The notes: generated by a model not told the origin, from the sequence alone. DNA of 15,655 nucleotides from Brevundimonas sp. (GCA_031119155.1 JAVHYH010000055.1:1-15655); one strand, 5' to 3'. Shown: positions 1 through 6,846, counted from the first letter of the stretch. Translations and numbers: made by a program.

Positions 1-707
1 TCGGCTGGCTCGACCGGATGACCCAGTTCAAGGAGAAGTCGGGCAAGCACAAGGAACGCTCGAGCGTCGGCCTCTACACCTATCCGGTGCTGCAGGCGGC
101 TGACATCCTGCTCTACAAGGCCACCGAGGTGCCGACCGGCGAGGACCAGAAGCAGCATCTGGAACTGACCCGCGACATCGCCGCCAAGTTCAACAACGAC
201 TTCGGCGTGCCCGGCTTCTTCCCCCTGCCGGAGCCGCTGACCCAGGGACCGGCGCCGCGCGTCATGAGCCTGCGCGACGGGGCGGCCAAGATGAGCAAGT
301 CCGATCCGTCGGACGCCTCGCGCATCAACCTGACCGATGATGCCGACACCATCGTCGCCAAGATCCGCAAGGCCAAGACCGACCCCGGCAACCTGCCGGA
401 GGACATCGAGGGCCTGAACGATCGGCCCGAGGCGAAGAACCTGGTCACCATCTATGCGGCGCTGGCCGACATGACGCGGGAGCAGGTTCTGGCCCAGTAC
501 GGCGGCCAGGGCTTCGGCGCCTTCAAGCCGGCGCTGGCTGAACTGGCGGTCCAGTCCATGGCCCCGGTCACCGCCGAGATGCGCCGCCTGATGGCCGACA
601 CCGCCGAGATCGACCGGGTGCTGAAGGACGGCGCCGAACGGGCCTCGACCATCGCCGATCCGGTGGTGGCCGAGGTGAAGAAGATCATCGGCTTCTGGGG
701 CGGCTGA
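1..707 (+). CDS. trpS: Tryptophan-tRNA ligase, 3' part (5' end outside window)
   Basis: This cytoplasmic class I aminoacyl-tRNA synthetase charges tRNA-Trp with tryptophan using ATP. The reading frame is open from base 3, giving 234 visible residues of a protein usually near 340. The N-terminal Rossmann half with the HIGH motif therefore lies outside the window. Visible signatures are TYPVLQAADILLYKA and GEDQKQHLELTRDIA, typical of bacterial TrpRS tryptophan-site and dimer-interface segments, and the ATP-binding loop KMSKS (bases about 288-302) inside GAAKMSKSDPSD. The C-terminal helical part ends in KKIIGFWGG and a TGA stop. The next gene starts only 2 bp after this stop, so trpS probably leads a three-gene transcript. 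The identification is secure; the internal ATG at base 18 is not the true start because the homologous sequence continues upstream of it. Confidence 0.97.
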   Translation, partial: GWLDRMTQFKEKSGKHKERSSVGLYTYPVLQAADILLYKATEVPTGEDQKQHLELTRDIAAKFNNDFGVPGFFPLPEPLTQGPAPRVMSLRDGAAKMSKSDPSDASRINLTDDADTIVAKIRKAKTDPGNLPEDIEGLNDRPEAKNLVTIYAALADMTREQVLAQYGGQGFGAFKPALAELAVQSMAPVTAEMRRLMADTAEIDRVLKDGAERASTIADPVVAEVKKIIGFWGG

Positions 708-709
708 CC

Positions 710-1144
710 ATGATCGAACTGCTTCTGAGCCTGTCGACAGCTCCGGCCATGGTTCAGGTCCAGACGGCGGAAGATGTCCGTCTGGGCGACAGCGGCATGA
801 CGATCGACGGCGCCCGTGCGCCGTTCACCGGCTCCTTCCACGCCATCGTCTTCAACTCGGGCGACACGCCGGATCGGCTGGTCGGCGTGTCCTCGCCCCT
901 GTTCGGATCCGCGACCGCCGAGGTCGTCGTCTATGACAAGGACATGCAACGGAGCCCCCAGAGCGACCCCATGGCGATCCCGCCGGGCGGCCGGATCCTT
1001 GTGCGCGCGACCATGAGGCTGTTCGCCAATGAGTTCCCGCGCGGGATTCCGGTGTCGGTCGAGTTCGAGAGGGCCGGGACGTTGAGCGTGACGGTCGCGC
1101 CCCGGAACGCCCTGGTGGCTGTGCCCCCGGTCTCCACCCGTTGA
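710..1144 (+). CDS. PCu(A)C-like (DUF461) small protein with degenerate copper ligands
   Basis: This is a 144-residue protein of the fold used by periplasmic copper chaperones that feed cytochrome oxidase. The pattern seen is FHAIVFNSGDTPDRLVGVSS (residues 43-62), then AEVVVYDKD (70-78), AIPPGGR (89-95), and a closing strand pair PVSVEFERAGTLSVTVAP (114-131). These match the order of conserved blocks in the family. The usual ligand set H-(M)x10-M-x21-H-x-M is not intact: the ELH position reads EVV (about residue 73) and the HIM position reads ATM (about 100-102). M80, M88 and M102 remain. The first 15 residues are moderately hydrophobic and could be a short or poorly cleaved signal peptide. 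It starts 2 bp after trpS and its stop overlaps the next start. Family assignment is by pattern only; the function may no longer be copper delivery. Confidence 0.6.
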   Translation: MIELLLSLSTAPAMVQVQTAEDVRLGDSGMTIDGARAPFTGSFHAIVFNSGDTPDRLVGVSSPLFGSATAEVVVYDKDMQRSPQSDPMAIPPGGRILVRATMRLFANEFPRGIPVSVEFERAGTLSVTVAPRNALVAVPPVSTR

Positions 1145-1818
1145 GCCGCGAGGCGCACCCGCTCGACCACGCCGTCTGGAACGCCCTGAACAGCCGGCAG
1201 TCCGCCCTGTCGATCCGTGAGGGCGGGGTGCTGCGGTTCAATCCGGACTACGCGACCTTCGCCGCCGCCGGCCCCGGGACGACGCCGGAGGACTGGACGA
1301 CCCTGGCCCGGGCGACCGGCCCGGTGGCCCTGTTCGAGACCGATCCGGTCATTCCGGAAGGGCTGGCCGAAACGGCCCGCATCGACTGCCTGCAGATGAC
1401 GGCGACCACGATCAACGGCGGCGGCAAGTCTATCGCGTTCGAGACCCTGACCGACGCCGACGGGCCGGAGATGCTGGCGCTGGCGACCCTGACCCAGCCA
1501 GGGCCCTTCTTCTCCAGGACCCATCGGCTCGGCGCCTTCATCGGCATTCGCCGCGAGGGCGTGCTGGTCGCCATGGCGGGCGAGCGGATGAGCCTGGACG
1601 GCTTCACCGAGGTCAGCGGCGTCTGCACCCATCCTGACCATCGTGGCGCAGGCTATGCGGGCGCGATGATGCGGGAGGTCACGCAGCGCATTCTGGATCG
1701 CGGCGACACGGCCTTCCTGCACGCCCGTATCGGGCATGCGGCGACCATCGCCTTCTATGAGACGCTGGGCTTCCGGCCGCGCGTCACGCCCAGCTATGTG
1801 GTGATGGATCTCGCTTAG
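1141..1818 (+). CDS. GNAT-family (FR47-like) N-acetyltransferase, TTG start
   Basis: This is a 225-residue acetyl-CoA-dependent N-acetyltransferase with unknown acceptor. The N-terminal part begins HPLDHAVWNALNSRQSALSI, as FR47-like GNATs usually do. The C-terminal GNAT core shows motif A as CTHPDHRGAGYAGAM (residues 162-176), where the RGAGYA pyrophosphate loop binds acetyl-CoA. This is followed by HARIGHAATIAFYETLGFRPR (194-214), the motif B segment. The start is a TTG inside TTGA, so it overlaps the stop of the preceding gene by 4 bp. I prefer it because conserved N-terminal sequence begins about 6 residues later and no strong Shine-Dalgarno or ATG lies near; translation is probably coupled. 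The stop TAG (1816-1818) overlaps the TAA of the convergent rsmB. The start codon is less certain than the family. Confidence 0.85.
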   Translation: MSREAHPLDHAVWNALNSRQSALSIREGGVLRFNPDYATFAAAGPGTTPEDWTTLARATGPVALFETDPVIPEGLAETARIDCLQMTATTINGGGKSIAFETLTDADGPEMLALATLTQPGPFFSRTHRLGAFIGIRREGVLVAMAGERMSLDGFTEVSGVCTHPDHRGAGYAGAMMREVTQRILDRGDTAFLHARIGHAATIAFYETLGFRPRVTPSYVVMDLA

Positions 1819-3203
1819 GAGACGCGATCCAGACGGGCGACGAAGAAGCCGTCGACGCCGCCCTTTTCCGTCCACATGGACGGCAGGATGCGCAGCCAGC
1901 CCTCGGGCGTCAGGGCCTCGTCCGGGGCGCCGATATCGGCGGGGACGGCGGGGACGGTTTTGAAGGCCGGGTTGCGGCGCAGGAAGGCGATGATCTGGGT
2001 CTCGCCCTCTTCGCGCTCCATCGAGCAGACGCAATAGACCAGACGCCCGCCCGGCTTCACCCGCCCGGCGGCGGTGTCGAGCAGGCGGTGCTGGACATCG
2101 GCCAGTTTGGCGACGTCGGCGGGCTTGGTGGCGCGCAGGACTTCCGGGTTGCGGCGGAAGGTGCCGGTGGCGGTGCACGGCGCGTCCAGCAGCACGGCGT
2201 CGAACGTCCGGTCATCCTCCCAGTCCTCGGCGGGAAGGGCGACGACCTCGGCGGCCAGGCCGGTGCGCTCCAGATTGGCGTGGACCCGCTTCAGCCGGGT
2301 CTCCGACCGGTCCAGCGCCACGACCGAGGCGCCCGAGGCGGCCAACTGCATCGTCTTGCCGCCGGGGGCCGCGCACAGGTCGATCACGGTCTCACCGGCC
2401 TTCGGCGCCAGCAGGCGGGCGGGCACGGCGGCGGCGGCGTCCTGCACCCACCAGCCGCCGTCCTCGAAACCGGGCCAGCCGGCCACATCGCCGCGACGGC
2501 CGGTTCGGATCGTGCCGCCGGGCAGAACCTCGCCGTCCAGTTCTGCAGCCAGGGCGGCGGCGTCCGTGCCGGGCTTGAGGCTGAGATCAGTCGGCGGCTC
2601 CTCGCGGGCGGCGAGGGCCAGGGCGATCAGGCCCTGCTCGCCCCAGGTCGCCTTCCAGCGCGCGGCCAGCCAGTCGGGCAGGTTGCTCTCGGCGGTGGTC
2701 AGGCCGGGACCGTCGCGACCGACGCCGCGCAGCACGGCGTTGACAAGGTTCTTGTACGGGCGGGTCTTGGGATCGCGCTCGGCCAGTTTCACGGCGGTCG
2801 AGACAGCGGCGAAGGCGGGGGTCTCCAGCACCAGCGTCTGGGCTAGGGCGATGCGCAGGATGGTGCGGACGGCCAGCGGCGGGGCCTTGTTCAGGCGGCG
2901 GTCGAGGATCTGGTCGATCTCGCCCAGACGGCGCAGCGCGGCCATGGCCACGGCGCGGGCGAAGGCCCGGTCGGGGCCTTCCAGCGAGGCGACCTCGCGG
3001 AAGGTCAGGGCGGAATCCAGACCGCCCCGGCCGTCCAGCGCGGCGTTCAGCAGGATGCCGGCGGCGATGCGGGCCTCGATGCCGATGTCGGCGGCTTCAT
3101 CGCGCGGCGCCTCGACGCGCGGCGGACGCGGACCGCGGGCCTTATCGGCCATGCGGCGGCCCCGGGCGGCGGAGTTGCGGCCTGCGCCGTTGCGATCGGT
3201 CAT
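1815..3203 (-). CDS. rsmB: 16S rRNA m5C methyltransferase, RsmB/NusB-fusion family
   Basis: This is a 462-residue SAM-dependent enzyme that methylates a cytosine (C967 in E. coli numbering) of 16S rRNA before 30S assembly. Residues 1-35 are a basic, probably disordered tail. Residues about 40-165 form the NusB-like RNA-binding domain (AFARAVAMAALRRLGEID, then RPYKNLVNAVLRGVGRD). The methyltransferase follows, with motif I DLCAAPGGKT (275-284), an acidic SAM-ribose site VALDRS (295-300), motif IV DAPC (340-343), and motif VI VYCVCS with the probable catalytic Cys393. Length matches the family. The ATG at 3203 overlaps the kup stop as ATGA; an internal ATG at 3152 is the alternative start and would remove part of the tail. 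Any longer reading would run inside kup. Its stop overlaps that of the convergent GNAT gene. Confidence 0.92.
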   Translation of the reverse strand: MTDRNGAGRNSAARGRRMADKARGPRPPRVEAPRDEAADIGIEARIAAGILLNAALDGRGGLDSALTFREVASLEGPDRAFARAVAMAALRRLGEIDQILDRRLNKAPPLAVRTILRIALAQTLVLETPAFAAVSTAVKLAERDPKTRPYKNLVNAVLRGVGRDGPGLTTAESNLPDWLAARWKATWGEQGLIALALAAREEPPTDLSLKPGTDAAALAAELDGEVLPGGTIRTGRRGDVAGWPGFEDGGWWVQDAAAAVPARLLAPKAGETVIDLCAAPGGKTMQLAASGASVVALDRSETRLKRVHANLERTGLAAEVVALPAEDWEDDRTFDAVLLDAPCTATGTFRRNPEVLRATKPADVAKLADVQHRLLDTAAGRVKPGGRLVYCVCSMEREEGETQIIAFLRRNPAFKTVPAVPADIGAPDEALTPEGWLRILPSMWTEKGGVDGFFVARLDRVS

Positions 3204-5185
3204 ACGGAAACCTGCGTGCCCAGTTCGACCACGCGGCCGGGAGGAATGTGGAAGAAGTCGGTCGGGTTGGCGGCGTTGCGCATCAGGAAGATGAACAGCC
3301 GGTCCTGCCACAGGGGCATGCCTTCGGTGGAGGAGGCGATGACCGAGCGGCGGCCCAGGAAGAAGCTGGTCGACATGATGTCGAACTTCAGACCCTGCTT
3401 GCGGCACACGCCCAGCGCCTTGGGCACATTGGGCTGCTCCATGAAGCCGTAGGAGATGACCAGCTTCTTGAAGTCGTCCGAGATCGGCTCGATCGAGACC
3501 CGGTTGGCCGGATCGACGCGGGGCCGGTCGGTGGTGCGGACCGTCAGGATGACGTTCTTCTCGTGCAGCACCTTGTTGTGCTTGAGATTGTGCATCAGGG
3601 CGACGGGCGCGATGTCCGGGTCGCTGGTCAGGAAGATGGCCGTGCCGGGGGCGCGGTGCGGCGGGCGGGCCCGCAGCATCTCGATCAGGTCGATCAGCGG
3701 CAGGCTGTCCTTGCGGGTCTTGGCCGTCAGGATCTGGGTGCCGCGCACCCAGGTCCACATCAGCAGCACCAGCGCCGCGCCCAGCACCAGCGGCATCCAG
3801 GCGCCGTCCGGGATCTTCAGCAGGTTGGAGGTCAGGAAGACGGTGTCGATGAAGCCGAACGGAATGAGGGTGGCGAGCACCGCCCACATCGGCCATTTCC
3901 ACTTCTTGGTGATCACCGAATAGGCCATCAGGGTGTTGACCAGCATGGTGCCGGTGACGGCCACGCCATAGGCGGCGGTCAGGTTATGCGAGCTCTGGAA
4001 CACGACCAGAAGCACCAGCACGCCGATCATCAGCAGGGTGTTGACCGCCGGGACAAAGATCTGGCCGGCCTGGCTCTCGGAGGTGTTGAGGATCTGGATG
4101 CGCGGCAGCAGGCCCAGCTGCACCGCCTGCTGGGTCACCGAGAAGGCGCCGGTGATGACGGCCTGCGAGGCGATGACGGTGGCGGCGGTCGCCAGCGCCA
4201 GCATGGGCCAGTAGATGGCCTGCGGCACCATGCTCCAGAACGGGTTCTCGGAGGCGGCGGGGTTGTCGAGGATCATCGCGCCCTGACCGAGATAGTTCAG
4301 GGTCAGGCAGGGCAGGACGAAGAACATCCAGCCGGCGCGGATCGGCGCCTTTCCGAAATGGCCCATGTCCGCATAGAGGGCCTCGGCCCCGGTCACAGCC
4401 AGGAAGACGCTGCCCAGGATGATGAAGCCGAGGAAGCCGTCCTTGATCAGCAGCTCGACGCCATAGTGGGGCGACAGGGCGCGCAGGATCGAGATGTCGT
4501 CGAAGATATGGATCAGGCCCAGCACGCCCAGGCACAGGAACCAGACGGCGGTGATCGGGCCGAACCATTTGGCCAGCCCGGCGGTGCCGCGCGCCTGCAC
4601 CATGAACAGGGCGATCAGGATGCCCGCCGAAACCGGCACGATGAAGGGATCCAGGCTGCCGCCGACGCCCGGCGCTTCCTTGACGCCCTCGATGGCCGAC
4701 AGGACCGAAATGGCGGGCGTGATGATGCCGTCGCCGTAGAACAGGGCGGCGCCGCAGACGCCGAGGATGAAGATCAGGGCCGAGCGGCGGCCGATGGCGT
4801 TCTGGGCCAGGGCCATCAGGGCCAGGGTGCCGCCCTCGCCCTTGTTGTCCGCGCGCATGAGGAAGAAGACGTACTTGAACGTCACCACCACCATCAGCGC
4901 CCAGAAGGCCAGCGAAACGACGCCGACCACGGCCAGATCGCCGCCCACGCCGTCGCGGGCGTGGTCGATGGCTTCACGCAGGGCGTAGAGCGGGCTGGTG
5001 CCGATGTCGCCGAAGACGACGCCGATGGCGCCGAGGATCAGACCGGCCTTGCCGGCCTTGCCGACCGCATGGCCATGCCCCTCCGCGCCGGGGGCGGCGG
5101 GAGCAGGGTTGGCGGTCTTGGAAGAGGGGGACAGGTCGCCGGCGCCGTTCGCGCCGTCTTCACCTTGGGGAGAGGCCCCGGCCAT
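3200..5185 (-). CDS. kup: Potassium uptake protein Kup (KUP/HAK/KT family)
   Basis: This is a 661-residue inner-membrane potassium transporter, probably a proton symporter. After a roughly 45-residue cytoplasmic tail rich in Gly, Pro and Ala comes the family's first helix, with GVVFGDIGTSPLYALREA (residues 55-72). The loop RADNKGEGGTLAL (111-123) follows, then a series of hydrophobic helices up to roughly residue 460. The C-terminal soluble domain includes PGTAIFLTSDPDIAPVALMHNLKHNKVLHE and FFLGRR, both typical of Kup. Length is slightly above the E. coli protein because of the N-terminal tail. The start at 5185 is chosen because GGAGG lies 6 nt upstream on the minus strand and homology begins after it. 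The frame stays open to 5341, but that extension is unsupported. The stop overlaps the rsmB start (ATGA), so the two are probably cotranscribed and translationally coupled. Confidence 0.95.
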   Translation of the reverse strand: MAGASPQGEDGANGAGDLSPSSKTANPAPAAPGAEGHGHAVGKAGKAGLILGAIGVVFGDIGTSPLYALREAIDHARDGVGGDLAVVGVVSLAFWALMVVVTFKYVFFLMRADNKGEGGTLALMALAQNAIGRRSALIFILGVCGAALFYGDGIITPAISVLSAIEGVKEAPGVGGSLDPFIVPVSAGILIALFMVQARGTAGLAKWFGPITAVWFLCLGVLGLIHIFDDISILRALSPHYGVELLIKDGFLGFIILGSVFLAVTGAEALYADMGHFGKAPIRAGWMFFVLPCLTLNYLGQGAMILDNPAASENPFWSMVPQAIYWPMLALATAATVIASQAVITGAFSVTQQAVQLGLLPRIQILNTSESQAGQIFVPAVNTLLMIGVLVLLVVFQSSHNLTAAYGVAVTGTMLVNTLMAYSVITKKWKWPMWAVLATLIPFGFIDTVFLTSNLLKIPDGAWMPLVLGAALVLLMWTWVRGTQILTAKTRKDSLPLIDLIEMLRARPPHRAPGTAIFLTSDPDIAPVALMHNLKHNKVLHEKNVILTVRTTDRPRVDPANRVSIEPISDDFKKLVISYGFMEQPNVPKALGVCRKQGLKFDIMSTSFFLGRRSVIASSTEGMPLWQDRLFIFLMRNAANPTDFFHIPPGRVVELGTQVSV

Positions 5186-5221
5186 GAAGTTCCTCCGGGC
5201 TCCGCTCGGCGCGGCCCCATC

Positions 5222-5248
5222 AAAGAGCGGCGAGCCTTTAGGCTCTTT
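5222..5248 (-). other. Competing hairpins in the kup 5' leader
   Basis: Read on the minus strand, AAAGAGC (5248-5242) can pair with GCTCTTT (5228-5222) as a 7-bp stem. Alternatively GAGCC (5245-5241) can pair with GGCTC (5236-5232) around a TAAA loop. The two pairings share bases and exclude each other. They sit 37-63 nt upstream of the kup start. The pairing is directly visible; a regulatory role is only inferred. Confidence 0.35.
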
Positions 5249-5250
5249 CA

Positions 5251-5277
5251 GCAGGTGTTTCAATCGTGCTGCAGGTG
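5251..5277. repeat. Direct repeat GCAGGTG, 20-bp period, in the kup/Rrf2 divergent region
   Basis: GCAGGTG occurs at 5251-5257 and again at 5271-5277, exactly 20 bp apart, about two helical turns. It lies in the 156-bp gap between the divergent kup and Rrf2-family genes. The spacing would place both copies on the same face of the DNA. It could be a regulator site, or chance in GC-rich sequence. Confidence 0.3.
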
Positions 5278-5293
5278 CGAAGGTTGCGTCTGT

Positions 5294-5321
5294 TTGTGAA
5301 ACGCACCCGGAACGCCTATCT
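5294..5321 (+). promoter_or_regulatory. Candidate promoter of the Rrf2-family gene
   Basis: TTGTGA (5294-5299) and CTATCT (5316-5321) are separated by 16 bp and resemble -35 and -10 elements. They would give a leader of about 14 nt before the ATG at 5342, with GAAGAGAG as a possible Shine-Dalgarno. A GTTT-GTG-AAAC dyad (5292-5302) overlaps the -35 and could be an autoregulatory operator, as Rrf2 proteins often repress their own genes. Confidence 0.35.
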
Positions 5322-5341
5322 TGGGGTTGAAGAGAGCGCAC

Positions 5342-5812
5342 ATGTCAGACAGTCAACGCTTCCCCGTCGCCGCCCACTCCCTGGCCTATCTGGCCCACAA
5401 GGGCGCCTACTCGCCGGCCGAGGCCGCGCCGAGTGCGGTTCTGGCCGCCTCGGTGCCGACCAACCCCGTGGTCGTCCGCCGCGTCACCGCCCTGCTGGCC
5501 AAGGCCGGGCTGATCGCCACCCGCCCCGGCGCCTCCGGCGGCGCCTGGCTGCTGCGTCGTCCCGAGGACATCCGGCTGGACGAGGTGCTGAAGGCCGTGA
5601 ACGGTTGCGCCCACATCGGCTCGACCCCCGCCGGCGCGCGCGGCTGCCCGGTCAGCGAACATATCCCGCGTCAGGTGGCCAAGGCTCTGACCGCCGCCGA
5701 CGAGGCGGCGACCGCGGCCCTGTCGAAGATCACCATCGCCGACCTGCTGGCCGAGAACCCGGCCTCGCTGGCGGGGTTCGCCCTGCACAAGTCCTGCCCC
5801 GTCGCGGCCTGA
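5342..5812 (+). CDS. Rrf2-family transcriptional regulator
   Basis: This is a 156-residue winged-helix regulator of the Rrf2 family, whose members include IscR, NsrR, CymR and YwnA. The recognition helix segment AASVPTNPVVVRRVTALLAKAGLI (residues 35-58) and the wing RPGASGGAWLLRRPEDIRL (61-79) are very close to the family pattern, especially the YwnA-like group. Cysteines are at 89 (NGC), 102 (RGCPV) and 152 (KSCPVAA). This is not the compact three-Cys spacing of IscR/NsrR, so a classical Fe-S cluster is doubtful and a thiol-based redox or metal sensor is possible. The ATG at 5342 is preferred; an in-frame ATG at 5321 would add MGLKRAH but overlaps the likely -10. The SDR gene starts 7 bp after its stop, so the two are probably one transcript and the SDR a candidate target. 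Confidence 0.88.
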   Translation: MSDSQRFPVAAHSLAYLAHKGAYSPAEAAPSAVLAASVPTNPVVVRRVTALLAKAGLIATRPGASGGAWLLRRPEDIRLDEVLKAVNGCAHIGSTPAGARGCPVSEHIPRQVAKALTAADEAATAALSKITIADLLAENPASLAGFALHKSCPVAA

Positions 5813-5819
5813 TCCGCGC

Positions 5820-6626
5820 GTGAACCCGGGCAATCGCCGCACCGTCCTGATCACCGGCGCGTCGGCGGGCATCGGCGCCGCCCTGGCGCGCGTCTATGCG
5901 AGTGAGGGCTGGGATCTGATCCTGACTGCCCGCCGCGCGGGGCCGCTGGAGGCGCTGGCCGATGAGCTGCGCCGGATGGGTTGCGCCGTCACGGTGATCA
6001 CCGCCGATCTGGCCGATCCCGCCGCGCCCCGCGCCCTGTACGACGCCATCCTCGAGCGCGGCCTGATGGTCGACGCCCTGGTCAACAATGCGGGCTTCAG
6101 CCGCACGGCGGGGTTCCTGCAGACCGATCCGGCGGACCACGCCGCCATGATCCGGGTCATGCTGACTGCGCCGGTCGAACTGGCCCGCCTGTTCGCGCCG
6201 GACATGGTGGCGCGCAGCTATGGCCGGATCATCAATGTGGCCTCGCTGGCGGGGCGGATGCCCGCCACGGGCGGCGACACCCTGTACGGTCCGATCAAGA
6301 GCTTCCTGATCAAGGCCTCGCAGGGGCTGTATCTGGAACTGAGGGACACCGGCGTCCACGTCACCGCCCTGTGCCCCGGCTACACCCTGACCGAGTTCCA
6401 CGACGTCAACGGCACCCGCGAGGAGGTCTCCTCGGCCTATCCGGCCTGGATGTGGCAGACGGCCGAACACGTCGCCCGTGTCGGCTATGACGCCGTCGAG
6501 GCCAACCGCCCGCAGGTCACGCCGGGCTTCATGAACAATCTTCTGGCGGGTCTGGCCAAGCATTTGCCCGACCGCATCGCCCTGAACATGGTCGGCGGGC
6601 ATGCGAAACGGCTGAAGCGGATCTGA
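5820..6626 (+). CDS. SDR-family oxidoreductase, probably NADP-dependent
   Basis: This is a 268-residue classical short-chain dehydrogenase/reductase with a Rossmann fold. It shows the nucleotide loop TGASAGIG (residues 12-19), TARR (37-40) at the end of strand 2, whose arginines suggest NADP(H), NNAG (89-92), and the catalytic Ser142 in NVASLAG. The YxxxK pair is Tyr156/Lys160 in LYGPIK. The segment TALCPGYTLTEFH (182-194) follows the active site as expected. Overall it resembles the YqjQ/DltE-like SDRs, whose substrates are mostly unknown. The start is a GTG 7 bp after the Rrf2 stop; the glycine-rich loop begins 11 residues later, which leaves little room for another start. It probably shares the Rrf2 transcript. 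The 3' hairpin at 6649-6678 may stop its transcription. Confidence 0.88.
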   Translation: MNPGNRRTVLITGASAGIGAALARVYASEGWDLILTARRAGPLEALADELRRMGCAVTVITADLADPAAPRALYDAILERGLMVDALVNNAGFSRTAGFLQTDPADHAAMIRVMLTAPVELARLFAPDMVARSYGRIINVASLAGRMPATGGDTLYGPIKSFLIKASQGLYLELRDTGVHVTALCPGYTLTEFHDVNGTREEVSSAYPAWMWQTAEHVARVGYDAVEANRPQVTPGFMNNLLAGLAKHLPDRIALNMVGGHAKRLKRI

Positions 6627-6648
6627 AACCGGCCCGGGACGGAAAACA

Positions 6649-6678
6649 AAAAGGCCCGGTCCGAAGACCGAGCCTTTT
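6649..6678 (-). terminator. Rho-independent terminator of tRNA-Gly (UUCG tetraloop)
   Basis: The stem is formed by 6649-6661 and 6666-6678. On the minus strand the loop is UUCG closed by C-G, the especially stable cUUCGg form. The position that is a C/A mismatch in plus-strand RNA (6656/6671) is a U/G wobble in minus-strand RNA. The stem is followed by TTTTTGTTTT in that direction. The element therefore fits best as the terminator just downstream of the tRNA. It may also stop plus-strand transcripts from the SDR gene. Confidence 0.85.
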
Positions 6679-6688
6679 GCGTTTCGAC

Positions 6689-6763
6689 TGGAGCGGGCGA
6701 GGCGATTCGAACGCCCGACCCTCACCTTGGCAAGGTGATGCTCTACCCCTGAGCTACGCCCGC
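6689..6763 (-). tRNA. tRNA-Gly, anticodon GCC, CCA encoded
   Basis: The minus strand reads as a complete 75-nt cloverleaf. The acceptor stem pairs GCGGGCG (from 6763) with CGCCCGC (6699-6693), followed by discriminator U and an encoded CCA (6691-6689). The D arm is GCTC-AGGGGTA-GAGC. The anticodon arm is TCACC-TTGCCAA-GGTGA, giving anticodon GCC, which reads the GGC and GGU codons that dominate a GC-rich genome. The T arm is GGGCG-TTCGAAT-CGCCT with one G-U pair. A 4-nt-class short variable loop fits a class I tRNA. It is transcribed alone, with its own promoter (6806-6834) and terminator (6649-6678). Confidence 0.97.
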
Positions 6764-6805
6764 ACTCCGTGGAGCGGCGATGCCGTTCCGTGTCGAGGAG
6801 GGGGC

Positions 6806-6834
6806 GTATAGCGGAGGGTTGCGGCAGGCCGCAA
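6806..6834 (-). promoter_or_regulatory. Promoter of tRNA-Gly
   Basis: On the minus strand TTGCGG (6834-6829) and CTATAC (6811-6806) are 17 bp apart. With the preceding G the -10 reads GCTATAC, close to the Caulobacter housekeeping consensus GCTANAWC. The predicted start lies near 6799, about 35 nt before the mature tRNA. An A8 tract (6846-6839 on this strand) just upstream of the -35 could act as an UP-like element. Confidence 0.6.
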
Positions 6835-6846
6835 CCCCTTTTTTTT
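6816..6846 (+). terminator. Perfect terminator-like hairpin with T8, overlapping the tRNA promoter
   Basis: GGGTTGCGG (6816-6824) pairs perfectly with CCGCAACCC (6829-6837) around a CAGG loop. A C and eight T residues (6839-6846) follow. As plus-strand RNA this is a textbook intrinsic terminator, but no plus-strand gene lies directly upstream of it. The same bases contain the -35 and spacer of the tRNA-Gly promoter on the other strand, so the palindrome may serve either role. Confidence 0.5.

Noticed and set aside
931..2178. Minus-strand open frame across the GNAT gene
   Set aside because: Overlaps the well-supported GNAT and rsmB genes in another frame, with Arg/Pro/Gly-rich composition.
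3204..3902. Upstream extension of the rsmB frame
   Set aside because: It lies inside kup in another frame; the ATGA start at 3203 fits the family length.
3248..5299. Long open frame opposite kup, over 680 codons
   Set aside because: It is rich in Gln, Asp, Gly, Arg and His, with no domain pattern, and is fully antisense to a clear kup gene. It follows from scarce stop codons in GC-rich DNA.
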